NCBI GenBank assembly: GCA_964630775.1
Contig: CAZVYY010000013.1
Coordinates: forward strand, 24,403 to 88,402
Direction of reading: 5' to 3'
From: Anaeroglomus sp964630775
GTDB taxonomy: Bacteria > Planctomycetota > Phycisphaerae > Sedimentisphaerales > Anaerohalosphaeraceae
Length of the DNA stretch: 64,000 nucleotides
Made by a program: the position numbers and the translations under genes. The notes beneath the pieces were generated by a model. That model ran no database searches. It saw nothing but the letters and a program-made list of their open reading frames with translations, and was not told the origin of the DNA. This document shows, piece after piece, positions 36,811-45,427 of the stretch (the stretch's first letter is position 1; the number at the start of each line of letters is the position of its first letter).

Positions 36811-37007
36811 CCAAATTGGGTTCGTTTGGCCGGACAACGTCCGAGTTTATGCCGCGGGTTACCCCGTGGTAACGTAGCCCGACATAGCCGCGACGGACCA
36901 AAATTGGGTTCTTTTGGGTGGCCAATGGCCACTTCTGTGCCGCGAGAAAGCCTCGGGTAACGCCGAGCTCGACATAGCCGCGATTAACCCCAATTGGGTT
37001 CGTTTGG
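36811..37007. repeat. tandem AATTGGGTTCGTTTGG repeat units
   Basis: Three cores at 36811-36829, 36898-36917 and 36989-37007, spaced 87 and 91 bp. The two spacers are related: both contain GCCGCG near the middle and end in CGACATAGCCGCGA. On the minus strand the cores read as QTNPI-, QKNPI- or NEPN-like peptides, which makes false open frames. Confidence 0.8.
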
Positions 37008-37018
37008 TAAAACATATC

Positions 37019-37100
37019 AAAATCAAAGAGCAAGAATTAAGAAATCCGCCGGAGGCGGAAGGTGATTTACTCTCAAGCACGGAGGCTTGAGCTACTATGA
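37019..37100. repeat. left arm of inverted repeat flanking the PEP-CTERM gene
   Basis: Contains ATCAAAGAGCA, CCGCCGGAGGCGGA and CTCAAGCACGGAGGCTTGAG in this order. The reverse complement of 38181-38267 has the same blocks in the same order. Confidence 0.8.
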
Positions 37101-37497
37101 AATTTGGCTCGCTTGTATTGCGACTTGTTTTGTCCACAACAAGCACCTTTGATCCTGAATTGATGCTGCCTTGCCGCGGTTTCCGGCCAGCCTGCCTTGT
37201 GCAGACTTCCGAGCCTCCGTTTGTATCACGGCTCACAACTGAAAGGAATTATACAGACCTAACAAATACCATACAAGTAAAAAATGAAAAAATTTTAAAA
37301 TATTTTTCCCCATGCGGTCATATATCCATATCTCAACTAATATGCATCATTTTCCGGCACAGCCATAGTCAAGCCCCACTTGGCCATGCCACTTTTCGTT
37401 TCTCTCCATTTTTGCTGCATTTTATTTTCATACTGACCCCTGAATGAGATGGTCCGCCCGAGGCGCGGTCAGGGGCCGTTTCGGTGTATTCTCGCGG

Positions 37498-38118
37498 CTA
37501 TCCTCGCTTAAAATTTCCACCTCGCCGAATAATCCATCCCGCCATCAGCAGCATCAGCGTCGCCGGCTCCGGGATGACAATTGTCTCAAACGCAAAATCC
37601 GTATTTGACGTTGTCAGCGGTGATGTGGTATAGTGTCCAAAATACTGTCCGCCTGCATAGACATTCCCCGCCTGCATTCCGTATTGATTCCAGCCGCTGG
37701 TACCGCCGCCGCTTAATTCCTGAATCGTAAAGGCCAGCCGCTGCCCCTGCGTCTGCAGGTACGGTTCATCAAAGAGGATTTCAATCCACTGCGGCTGCAC
37801 ACGCAGAATCCCTGTTTTTTGTCTTGTCCCGGAAACCAGAACCTGCGGATTGATCACATTGGAGGCGCTCACCTGATGCAAATCCACCCGGAAATCGCTG
37901 CCGTAGGGTCCGCTTCCCCCTCGCCCCTCAACCATCAAGCGTATGCCGACCAGCAGGCCATCCATGCCGGCCCGAAAGGTCTGGCCGCTCGTGCCATAGC
38001 TAGATAAATCAGCCGTATAAGTGTAATTCGGCTGCGACTGGTCAATCAACCCCCAACCCACCGCCGCCATCCCCAGCCATACCATCGCCATCACCCACAG
38101 TCTTCTGAAGCAACTCAT
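37498..38118 (-). CDS. PEP-CTERM sorting-domain protein
   Basis: A 206-residue secreted protein. The N-terminus has a signal peptide (MAMVWLGMAAVGWG core). The middle is a beta-rich extracellular domain with no recognised catalytic motif. The C-terminus is a PEP-CTERM tripartite signal: IPEPATL, a hydrophobic helix (MLLMAGWII) and a basic tail (RRGGNFKR). Proteins of this class are processed by an exosortase, often for export to the cell surface or biofilm matrix; no exosortase gene is in the window. The gene stands alone between the two arms of an inverted repeat. Confidence 0.88.
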   Translation of the reverse strand: MSCFRRLWVMAMVWLGMAAVGWGLIDQSQPNYTYTADLSSYGTSGQTFRAGMDGLLVGIRLMVEGRGGSGPYGSDFRVDLHQVSASNVINPQVLVSGTRQKTGILRVQPQWIEILFDEPYLQTQGQRLAFTIQELSGGGTSGWNQYGMQAGNVYAGGQYFGHYTTSPLTTSNTDFAFETIVIPEPATLMLLMAGWIIRRGGNFKRG

Positions 38119-38180
38119 TCGTCGTTCTCCTTTCTCGTGTTATACTGATCCTGCTTGAAATTTTCCGGTTCGGCCCGACC

Positions 38181-38267
38181 ATTGTGGCTCAAGCCTCCGT
38201 GCTTGAGAATAATTCAGCCTCCGCCTCCGGCGGCTTCCATAATTTTGATTTTTGCTCTTTGATTTTT
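38181..38267. repeat. right arm of inverted repeat flanking the PEP-CTERM gene
   Basis: Inverted relative to 37019-37100. The plus strand reads GCTCAAGCCTCCGTGCTTGAG, then CCGCCTCCGGCGG, then TGCTCTTTGATTTTT. By eye roughly four in five bases match. Confidence 0.8.
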
Positions 38268-38470
38268 AATCTGCTTCTATGTCCCTGCCGTTTTATTCAA
38301 CTCGTAGGGTGGGCCATGCCCACGCCGTACTTATTCAACGCATTCCACGGTCAACTCATATCAATTTTTTTCCGACCCGCAGGGTCAAACCCGAATAGCC
38401 CCGTAGGGCGCGACCTGCAGGTCGCCCTTTTCGCTCAATCCCGCCCCAACCCCGAAAGGGGGCGAATGAT

Positions 38471-38549
38471 TTATTGCAGCCCAAGCCTCCGCGGTCGGGA
38501 TCATTTTGCTTATTGTAGCCCAAGCCTCCGTGCTTGGGGTCATTCCGCC
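38471..38549. repeat. tandem pair of 39-40 bp AAGCCTCCG units
   Basis: Two direct copies beginning TTATTGCAGCCCAAGCCTCC and TATTGTAGCCCAAGCCTCC, each ending in GGTCAT- or GATCAT-like words. They share the CAAGCCTCCG core with the inverted-repeat arms. Confidence 0.7.
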
Positions 38550-38665
38550 TCGCCGCAGGCGATTCCAATCTTTAAATAAACTGGAACACCTTCGGCAAAG
38601 CCCAAATACTGGCAAGCACAGAGGCTTGCCCTACATTCCTGGAATATTAGAATATTAGGGACAGT

Positions 38666-38761
38666 GGGACTGTTGAAAAAGTCGGCATCAAAAAGACAAC
38701 GTGCTGATTTTAACCAGAAATAAGACTGAAGTTATTATTTTCATAGTATTTCAACAGCCCC
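38666..38761. mobile_element. possible 96-bp MITE-like element
   Basis: Imperfect terminal inverted repeats GGGACTGTTGAAA (38666-38678) and TTTCAACAGCCCC (38749-38761) enclose about 70 bp without coding capacity. CAGT occurs on both flanks, but one base off on the right side, so a target duplication is not proven. Confidence 0.4.
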
Positions 38762-38863
38762 TCAGTTATCTATTATGAGCATATGGCACCATCCTTTTCG
38801 TTCTTTTGGGGGCAGCCGCGAACGCATTTATTCAACACCGTCTCCGGCTTACTAATACCCGAC

Positions 38864-39214
38864 CTATTTCTGATAGGCAATCGGCACTAAACACATAAAG
38901 CTGGCCTTATTGGATGCGGAAAGATTCCTGAACTGATGCTTTTCATCCGGCTGGACCAGAATGCACTGTCCGGCTTTGAGCGGAATCGACCCCTGTTCAG
39001 TCACCGCCGCAATCTCGCCGGACAGAATCATCACCTCATGCTCAAACGCGTGTGTATGGAACGGCGTATGCCCGCCGGCGTCCAGTTCAAAAACCCGCAT
39101 GGCAAACGTCGGAGCCTTGTCCGCCGGCCCGAAGACCACCCGAACAGAAACATTTTTCGCCCCTTCCATCTGGACCGGAGACGCCGCAACATCGCTGATG
39201 GTTTTAATAATCAT
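38864..39214 (-). CDS. small single-domain cupin protein
   Basis: A 116-residue cupin. Motif 1 is GGHTPFHTHAFEHEVMILSGE with metal-binding His residues and Glu; motif 2 is PDEKHQFRNLS with the last His. Such proteins are metal-dependent sugar-binding or regulatory proteins, isomerases or dioxygenases. No operon partner: clpB lies 53 nt away on the same strand and transcribes toward it. The substrate is unknown. Confidence 0.8.
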   Translation of the reverse strand: MIIKTISDVAASPVQMEGAKNVSVRVVFGPADKAPTFAMRVFELDAGGHTPFHTHAFEHEVMILSGEIAAVTEQGSIPLKAGQCILVQPDEKHQFRNLSASNKASFMCLVPIAYQK

Positions 39215-39267
39215 CGCTTTTCTCCACTAAACAAGGTTCCTGGTTTTGCCTAAGTATCGCGGGTTAT

Positions 39268-41850
39268 TTAGATTTTGTCAAACCGAAAAACATTGCCGTC
39301 GGCATCAATCCGAATCTTATCCCCTTCGGCAAACTTCCCGGCCAGCAATTCATTGGCCAGCGGATTCTCAAGCCGCTGCTGAATCACCCGTTTGAGCGGG
39401 CGGGCGCCGAAGGATGGATCATAGCCTTCATCAATCAATTGTTTACGTGCCCGGTCGGTAAATTCCACTGCCAGGTGCCGCTCTTTGAGCCGTGCGACCA
39501 GATTTCGCAACTGAATATCCACAATCCTGCTCAGATTGTCCTGCGTCAGGGTATGGAAAATAATCGTCTCATCAATCCGGTTGAGAAACTCCGGCTTGAA
39601 CGACTGCTTGAGCGCCTCTTTGACATGGGCCTCAATCTCCCAGTCGGCCCCCTGCTGCTGACTCATTTGAAGTATCTGCTGGCCGGCAAAGTTGCTGGTC
39701 ATGATAATCACCGTGTTCTTGAAATCCACCGTCCGGCCCTTGCCATCCGTCAGCCGGCCATCGTCAAATACCTGCAGCAGGACGTTAAACACATCCCGAT
39801 GAGCTTTCTCGATTTCGTCCAGAAGAATCACCGAATACGGCTTCCTGCGTACCGCCTCGGTCAGACGGCCGCCTTCTTCATATCCAACATAGCCCGGAGG
39901 TGCACCAATCAGTCGTGCGACCGAGTGCTGCTCCATAAATTCGCTCATGTCGATACGAACCATCCCCGCCGGGTCATTAAACAAAAACTCCGCAAGGGCC
40001 TTGGCCAGCTCGGTTTTGCCCACCCCCGTCGGCCCAAGGAACAGGAACACCCCAATCGGCCGATTCGGATCCCCCAGCCCCGCCCGGTTGCGACGCACGG
40101 CATTGCAGATTGCCGCGACCGCTTCATCCTGACCAACCACGCGATTGCGAATTTCATCTTCCATCTTCAGCAGACGCTCCCGCTGGCCGCTCATCAGCCG
40201 GGCGACAGGAATCCCCGTCCACTTGCTGACCACCTGGGCGATATGCTCTTCGGTCACTTCGTTATGCACCATCGTGCTGCCATTGGCTCGGGCAAGGGCT
40301 TCCTCAGCCGCCTTGAGCTGTTTTTGCAGGCCGATGAGGGTTTCATATTTGAGACGGGCCGCACGCTCCAGATCGCCTCTGCGCTGGGCATCTTCAAACT
40401 CCATCTGAGCGGACGTGATTTTCTCTTTGATTTCCTTGACCTGTCCGATGGCTTTTTTGTCACCTTCCCAGCGGGCGGTCAAGTCCTGATCCTGGGCCTT
40501 CAGTGCCGCCAGTTGCTTCTGGGATTTCTGGAGCTGCTTTGCACTGGCCGCGTCGGTTTCTTTTTTCAGGGCCTGACATTCAATTTCAAGCTGCATGATT
40601 TTACGCCGGATATCGTCCAGTTCAGCAGGCAGCGAATCATTTTCGATGCGCAGCCGCGATGCCGCCTCATCCACCAGATCAATCGCCTTATCCGGCAAAA
40701 ACCGGTCCGAAATATAACGGTTGGACAGAGTCGCCGCCGCCACCAGCGCCGCATCCGCAATCCGCACGCCATGGTGAGCATCGTAGCGGTCTTTGAGTCC
40801 GCGAAGAATCGCAATGGTTTCCTCTACCGATGGCGGATCCACCGTAATCGGCTGAAATCGCCGCTCGAGGGCCGCGTCTTTTTCGATGTATTTGCGATAT
40901 TCATCGAGTGTCGTCGCCCCGATACATCGCAGCTCACCGCGAGCCAGCGCGGGCTTAAGCAGATTGCCGGCATCAACCGCCCCTTCGGCCTTGCCTGCCC
41001 CAACGATAGTATGTAATTCATCAATAAACAGAATAATCTGTCCATTGGACCCGGTTACTTCTTTTAATACCGCTTTGAAGCGTTCTTCGAACTCGCCGCG
41101 GAATTTCGTCCCGGCAATCAACGCACCCATATCCAGGGCAATGAGCTTTTTGTCTTTTAATCCCGCGGGGACATCGCCGGCCACAATACGCTGAGCAAGT
41201 CCCTCGACAATCGCAGTTTTACCGACGCCGGGTTCGCCAATCAGAACCGGATTATTTTTTGTCCGCCGGTTCAGCACCTGCATACACCGGCGTATCTCAT
41301 CATCCCGCCCGATGACCGGGTCGAGCTTGCCCTTGCGGGCCTGTTCCAGCAAGTCGATACCAAACCGTTCGAGGGCTTTGTATTTGCTCTCCGGGCTGTC
41401 GTCGGTGACTTTCTGTCCGCCGCGAAGTTCCTCCACGGCCTGTTCGATCTGTTTGACTGTCACGGAGTTGACGCTGAGGATTTCCTTGGCGTCACTTTTG
41501 ATGTCAGCCAGCGACAACAGGAGATGCTCAATGCTGAGATAGTCGTCCCCCATCTTATCCGCCCGATTCTGGGCGTCGAGAATGACCTGGGTATAGGCAG
41601 GGTCCGGCATAAGCTGACTCCCCACCGAGCCCTTGGGCAGGCGGTTCAGTTCGCTGTCGGTCATGGACTGGATTCGAGAGACATTGGCTCCGATTTTCTT
41701 TAATATCTGGACACCAAGACCTTCCTGGTCATCCAGCAGAATATAGAGCAAGTGCAGCGGGGTCATCATGGTGTGACTACGTGCCATGGCCGTCTGCTGG
41801 CTGGTTGCGAGTGCTTCCTGAACTTTGACTGTAAATTTATCGAATTTCAT
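39268..41850 (-). CDS. clpB: ATP-dependent disaggregase ClpB
   Basis: An 860-residue Hsp100 chaperone that works with DnaK to resolubilise aggregates. The N domain holds two Clp_N repeats (about 1-150). NBD1 has Walker A GEPGVGKTAIVEGLAQ near residue 205 and Walker B ILFIDELHTIVGAG. The ClpB-specific coiled-coil middle domain runs from about 410 to 530. NBD2 has GPTGVGKTELAKALAE near 605 and VILLDEIEKAH. It starts after a run of purines including GGAAAG. No CIRCE element was recognised upstream. Confidence 0.97.
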   Translation of the reverse strand: MKFDKFTVKVQEALATSQQTAMARSHTMMTPLHLLYILLDDQEGLGVQILKKIGANVSRIQSMTDSELNRLPKGSVGSQLMPDPAYTQVILDAQNRADKMGDDYLSIEHLLLSLADIKSDAKEILSVNSVTVKQIEQAVEELRGGQKVTDDSPESKYKALERFGIDLLEQARKGKLDPVIGRDDEIRRCMQVLNRRTKNNPVLIGEPGVGKTAIVEGLAQRIVAGDVPAGLKDKKLIALDMGALIAGTKFRGEFEERFKAVLKEVTGSNGQIILFIDELHTIVGAGKAEGAVDAGNLLKPALARGELRCIGATTLDEYRKYIEKDAALERRFQPITVDPPSVEETIAILRGLKDRYDAHHGVRIADAALVAAATLSNRYISDRFLPDKAIDLVDEAASRLRIENDSLPAELDDIRRKIMQLEIECQALKKETDAASAKQLQKSQKQLAALKAQDQDLTARWEGDKKAIGQVKEIKEKITSAQMEFEDAQRRGDLERAARLKYETLIGLQKQLKAAEEALARANGSTMVHNEVTEEHIAQVVSKWTGIPVARLMSGQRERLLKMEDEIRNRVVGQDEAVAAICNAVRRNRAGLGDPNRPIGVFLFLGPTGVGKTELAKALAEFLFNDPAGMVRIDMSEFMEQHSVARLIGAPPGYVGYEEGGRLTEAVRRKPYSVILLDEIEKAHRDVFNVLLQVFDDGRLTDGKGRTVDFKNTVIIMTSNFAGQQILQMSQQQGADWEIEAHVKEALKQSFKPEFLNRIDETIIFHTLTQDNLSRIVDIQLRNLVARLKERHLAVEFTDRARKQLIDEGYDPSFGARPLKRVIQQRLENPLANELLAGKFAEGDKIRIDADGNVFRFDKI

Positions 41851-42030
41851 CGTTTACTTTCCTTTCCTCGTGATTTATCCCACGAGCTAATTGGGTAATT
41901 GCAAACGATGTGCCGTCGGAGCAATTATTCGTATCTCTATTTAATAAAACAATTTAGAGATATGGATATAGAATGGCCGCTATGCCAATATGGCAGATTG
42001 TCCCTGCCTGCGTATTCCACAATGACTGCT

Positions 42031-42876
42031 TTAGCGATGACGAGCCAGTTTGGCAAATTCTTCAATCAACGCTCTGGTGTGTTTGCCGCAGGTGCCGGTG
42101 CCGATGGTCTGGCCGTCAAACTGGACAATGGGGACGATATCCTTGGTTGTCACAGCCATAATCAGTTCTTCGCACTGAGCCGCCTGGGCGGGTGTCAGAT
42201 TCTTTTCGATAATGCCCAAGCCACAGTTTTTGGCAATCTTAACAACCACGCTGCGGGTGATTGATGGCAGTATATCCGACCCAAGAGGTCTTGTTACAAG
42301 GGCTTTCTGTTTGGCATCGACGGCAAAAAACGCACTGCCTGAGCCTTCGGTAATCTCGCCGGCATCGTTGACGAGGATGGCTTCGTAGCACCCTTTCTTT
42401 TCGGCAACCATTTTGGCCATGACGTTGGGCAGCAGATTCAGGGATTTAATGTCGCAGCGCTTCCATCGCAAGTCCGGATAGGTACAGACTTTAATGCCAT
42501 GTTCCTTTTCGCCGGGCTTGTCGATCAATTCATTGACCGTCAGAAAGAAATTGGGATTTAAGTTCTTGCCAGGCAAATGGTTACGGGGCTCAGAGCCACG
42601 GGTAATGTGAAAATACATCCGGGCATTGCCAAATCCGGATTTCTGGTAGGTTTCCAGGACTTTCCGGCGAACTTCCTTGATGTCGATGTTGTCAATCCAT
42701 ATTTCACGCAAACTGCGTTCAAATCGTTCCAGATGTTCATCGAGGGCGAAGATTTGGCCGTCGTAGCTCCGAAGGACCTCATAGACACCATCGCCAAAAT
42801 ATATACCACGATCCAGATACGCCGGATCTATTTTTGATATTGGAAACACATCATCATTGATCATCGCAAGTTCCAT
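42031..42876 (-). CDS. class IV aminotransferase, D-amino-acid transaminase type
   Basis: A 281-residue fold-type IV PLP enzyme. The PLP Lys is in CDIKSLNLLPNV; the D-AAT-like pattern continues with EGSGSAFFAV and LPSITRSVVV. YLDRGIYFGDGVYEVL at the start is typical. It probably makes D-alanine or D-glutamate for peptidoglycan, but branched-chain aminotransferase activity is an alternative because families overlap. Single gene on the minus strand. Confidence 0.85.
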   Translation of the reverse strand: MELAMINDDVFPISKIDPAYLDRGIYFGDGVYEVLRSYDGQIFALDEHLERFERSLREIWIDNIDIKEVRRKVLETYQKSGFGNARMYFHITRGSEPRNHLPGKNLNPNFFLTVNELIDKPGEKEHGIKVCTYPDLRWKRCDIKSLNLLPNVMAKMVAEKKGCYEAILVNDAGEITEGSGSAFFAVDAKQKALVTRPLGSDILPSITRSVVVKIAKNCGLGIIEKNLTPAQAAQCEELIMAVTTKDIVPIVQFDGQTIGTGTCGKHTRALIEEFAKLARHR

Positions 42877-43206
42877 CTGCGGTGTTCTCCTAAATTAAAA
42901 GATTATATAGACCTACTAATATCATATATTACAATAATAACTTTATTATACTTCGTCAAAACAGGTAAAAAAGAGTAATCAAATTAACGATCCCCTGCCT
43001 GCTCTTATAAACACAAAATATCTTATTTATTTCTATATACAGATATATATTGTTTACTTATTGACATATAAATAAAGTTTTCAGAAAAATATCACGGGTT
43101 TATAACTTTTTTCTTTACAATTCCCGACTGAACACTACAATAACGGGTCTTTGTCGTATGCTAAAGTAAATATTGGAACTCTATCAGTATAGATCGAGGA
43201 GTCATC
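42877..43206. other. AT-rich divergent promoter region upstream of rplU
   Basis: 330 bp, very AT-rich. It separates the divergent aminotransferase and rplU genes and must hold both promoters. TTGACA occurs at 43061-43066 without a convincing partner, and an extended -10 TGCTAAAGT ends at 43167. No gene is seen. Confidence 0.5.
43159..43167 (+). promoter_or_regulatory. possible extended -10 element of rplU
   Basis: TGCTAAAGT fits an extended -10 (TGN followed by TAAAGT) 39 bp before the rplU ATG. No good -35 is visible. Confidence 0.3.
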
Positions 43207-43536
43207 ATGTACGCGATTATCGAACAAGGCGGAAAACAGTTTAAGGTCTCTCAGGGAGACGTTATTAATATTGAACTGACCGAGGTTGCCCCGGATGCCA
43301 AGACCATTGAACTGAACAAGGTTCTGTTCGTCAGCGACGGTGAGCAAGTCAAGATCGGCACCCCTTACCTGGAAGGCGCCAAGGTTATAGCCAGCTTCAA
43401 GGTGTCTGCTGCCGACGCGGTCGTCAAAGGCCCCAAGGTCATTGCGATGACATTCCGCAGGCGTAAAAACAGCGCCAAGAAGATTGGCCACCGGCAGAAA
43501 TATCTGCAGGTCACCATCGACAGCATCGAAGCCTAA
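43207..43536 (+). CDS. rplU: 50S ribosomal protein L21
   Basis: A 109-residue L21. MYAIIEQGGKQFKV is the family start, and FRRRKNSAKKIGHRQKYLQVTIDSI is the 23S rRNA-binding C-terminus. It follows a GAGGAG site. In most bacteria rpmA (L27) follows within a few dozen bases; here a terminator follows at once and the next gene is convergent, so rplU is monocistronic. Confidence 0.97.
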   Translation: MYAIIEQGGKQFKVSQGDVINIELTEVAPDAKTIELNKVLFVSDGEQVKIGTPYLEGAKVIASFKVSAADAVVKGPKVIAMTFRRRKNSAKKIGHRQKYLQVTIDSIEA

Positions 43537-43563
43537 GTCGCTGCTGATTTGTTTTTGAAAATT

Positions 43564-43594
43564 AAAAAGCCCGGTTTAATGCCGGGCTTTTTTT
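43564..43594 (+). terminator. rplU terminator
   Basis: AAAAAGCCCGG (43564-43574) pairs with CCGGGCTTTTT (43582-43592) around a 7-nt loop; the T-run continues to 43594. The A-run on the left arm makes it usable from both strands. Confidence 0.92.
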
Positions 43595-43624
43595 ATGCAT
43601 AGTACAGATTGTTCCTCGTTTTCC

Positions 43625-45415
43625 TTAGTTCGTCCCGGCCTTTGTTTTATCCAGATGGCTTTTCAAAAACGCCTCAATCTGCGATATCAGTTCCGGCGTT
43701 TGGAATTGCGGGCCGCCGTGACCGGCGTCATTGAGCGTAACCAATTCCGTCGGGACACCTGCATTTTTTAACACCTCATACAGCAGCTTGCTTTGTCCAA
43801 CCGGCACGACGGGATCCTGATCCCCATGCACCAGCAGCATGGGAGCATCCCCTTTTGATGCGTACGTGGTCGGGCTTGCTCTTTTAGCCTCTTCAGGTTT
43901 GTCCTGCACCCGTCCGCCAATCAGCAGGGACTCCGGCGACTGAGGCCCGGCATGATCCTCATAGCCAGGGGTCGTCACAAAGGCGGCAAAATCCGATGGC
44001 CCATAATAATTGCACACGACCTGCACGGCGCTGGACTGGTCGAGATTTTCGCCGGAATCAAAATCCCGGATATCGCCGGTAGTTCCCAGCAGACCCACCA
44101 GATGGCCGCCGGCCGAATCCCCCCAGGCGGCAAATCGTTTGGTATCCAGGTTGTAGTCTTCGGCATGGGCACGCAGCCAGCGAATCGCGGCTTTGCAGTC
44201 TTCAATCTGGGCGGGGAATGTCGCCGCATCCGAGAGACGATAATCCACGCTGGCAACTGCGAAACCTTTTCTTACAAAGCCCATCCGTTCCGGCAGACAT
44301 TGGCTTTTCGACCCGGCCATCCAGGCTCCGCCGTGAATCCAGACAATGACCGGCAATTTCCCCGAAGCCTGCTCGGGCCGATACAAATCCAGGCAAAGCG
44401 TCTTATCGCCGATTGTCCGGTAAGGAATATCTTTCAGAATGGACGCATTGGAAGGCTGCTGCAGCGTCTGTGAGACATCCGATTTTGACAGGTGCTTTTT
44501 GAAAAATTCATCAATCATCGCGATGACTTCGGGAGTCGCAAATTCAGCGCCGCCGTGATTGGCTCCTTCAATCGGATGATACACTGAATCCACGCCGGCC
44601 TTTTGCAGCAGTTCATGGAATACGATACTCTGGCGAAGCGGCACCAGCCCGTCCCTGGTTCCATGAACAATCAGAACCGGGGCGTCGCCTTTGGAGACGA
44701 ATGTCACGGGGCTTGCCCTGGCGGCGATATCCTGTTTTTCGGACAGCGGTCCGCCAAACAGCTTATACAGAGCTGAATCGGGCCTGGAGGCATTTTCATC
44801 GTTGGCCATGGAGGCGGCACCGACAAAGCTGGTCGGGCCGTAATAATCACACACCGCCTGAACGGCGCTGGACTGATCCAGATGGTCGCCTTTGTCAAAT
44901 TCTTTGGTGTCGCCAGTGGTTGCCAGCAATGCTACCAGGTGCCCGCCGGCGGATTCACCCCAGGCGGCAAACCGATTGACATCCAGATTATACTGGTCGG
45001 CATGGGCTCGCAGCCAGCGGACGGCGGCCTTGCAGTCTTCAATCTGAGCCGGATACGGGGCCTTGTCGGTCAGCCGATACTGGACACTGGCAATGGCGTA
45101 GCCTTTCTGCACAAAGCCAAGCCACAGGGGCATACAATGCTCCTTCGACCCGGCCATCCACGCCCCGCCATGAATCCAGACGACCACCGGCAGTTTACCC
45201 TGAACTCCCTGCCGGGGCCGGTATAAATCCAGAGACAGCTTGAAGCCGTTGATCTCGGCATATTGTATATTGGGAATGCGTTCGACTTCTTTGGCCAGAT
45301 TGGCGAAATTTCCCCAGGCCGGAGACGGCGGTGTATTTGCGTCAGAGTCCCGGGCTGCCCAAATCATCCCCGTCCACCCGCATAAAACGACCCACAACAC
45401 ACTGTACCGCATCAT
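43625..45415 (-). CDS. secreted tandem-domain alpha/beta hydrolase (esterase)
   Basis: A 596-residue protein with a signal peptide (about 1-21) and two homologous hydrolase domains (about 45-310 and 325-590). Each has the oxyanion motif HGGAW (82-86; 361-365) and a full triad: Ser155 (GESAGG), Asp255, His287; and Ser434 (GDSAGG), Asp534, His566. The domains are offset by 279 residues and share long stretches such as YPAQIEDCKAAVRWLRAHA and its near-copy. The family includes carbohydrate esterases and lipase-like enzymes (BD-FAE type); an acetyl or feruloyl esterase acting on decorated polysaccharide is a reasonable inference. It is last in the fucose operon, 12 nt after fucU. Confidence 0.88.
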   Translation of the reverse strand: MMRYSVLWVVLCGWTGMIWAARDSDANTPPSPAWGNFANLAKEVERIPNIQYAEINGFKLSLDLYRPRQGVQGKLPVVVWIHGGAWMAGSKEHCMPLWLGFVQKGYAIASVQYRLTDKAPYPAQIEDCKAAVRWLRAHADQYNLDVNRFAAWGESAGGHLVALLATTGDTKEFDKGDHLDQSSAVQAVCDYYGPTSFVGAASMANDENASRPDSALYKLFGGPLSEKQDIAARASPVTFVSKGDAPVLIVHGTRDGLVPLRQSIVFHELLQKAGVDSVYHPIEGANHGGAEFATPEVIAMIDEFFKKHLSKSDVSQTLQQPSNASILKDIPYRTIGDKTLCLDLYRPEQASGKLPVIVWIHGGAWMAGSKSQCLPERMGFVRKGFAVASVDYRLSDAATFPAQIEDCKAAIRWLRAHAEDYNLDTKRFAAWGDSAGGHLVGLLGTTGDIRDFDSGENLDQSSAVQVVCNYYGPSDFAAFVTTPGYEDHAGPQSPESLLIGGRVQDKPEEAKRASPTTYASKGDAPMLLVHGDQDPVVPVGQSKLLYEVLKNAGVPTELVTLNDAGHGGPQFQTPELISQIEAFLKSHLDKTKAGTN

Positions 45416-45427
45416 ACGCGTCCTTTC

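Larger units (their letters stand above)
36635..37497. other. gene-free repeat-bearing region
   Basis: 863 bp between gltX and the PEP-CTERM gene. It holds, in order: a copy of an ACCGATTTCACCGATTACAC-type repeat, a tandem of AATTGGGTTCGTTTGG units, the left arm of an inverted repeat, and an AT-rich stretch (about 37250-37380). Open frames here translate to repeat-derived peptides and are not called genes. Confidence 0.7.
38119..38863. other. gene-free repeat-bearing region
   Basis: 745 bp between the PEP-CTERM gene and the cupin gene. It carries the right arm of the inverted repeat, a GTGGGCCATGCCCAC dyad (38309-38323), a GTAGGGCGCGACCTGCAGGTCGCC segment, two tandem AAGCCTCCG units and a 96-bp element with terminal inverted repeats. 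No gene is supported. Confidence 0.7.

Noticed and set aside
36811..37100. CRISPR array
   Set aside because: The cores are only three, the units are imperfect with related spacers, and no cas genes are near.
36859..37236. 125-codon open frame on the minus strand
   Set aside because: It consists of the repeat cores and the inverted-repeat arm; its peptides recur at 38184 because the DNA is repeated.
38184..38579. 131-codon open frame on the plus strand
   Set aside because: Made of repeat arm and short repeats; no ribosome site and no protein-like conservation.
43061..43066. TTGACA as rplU -35
   Set aside because: No -10 hexamer at suitable distance; kept only as a remark.
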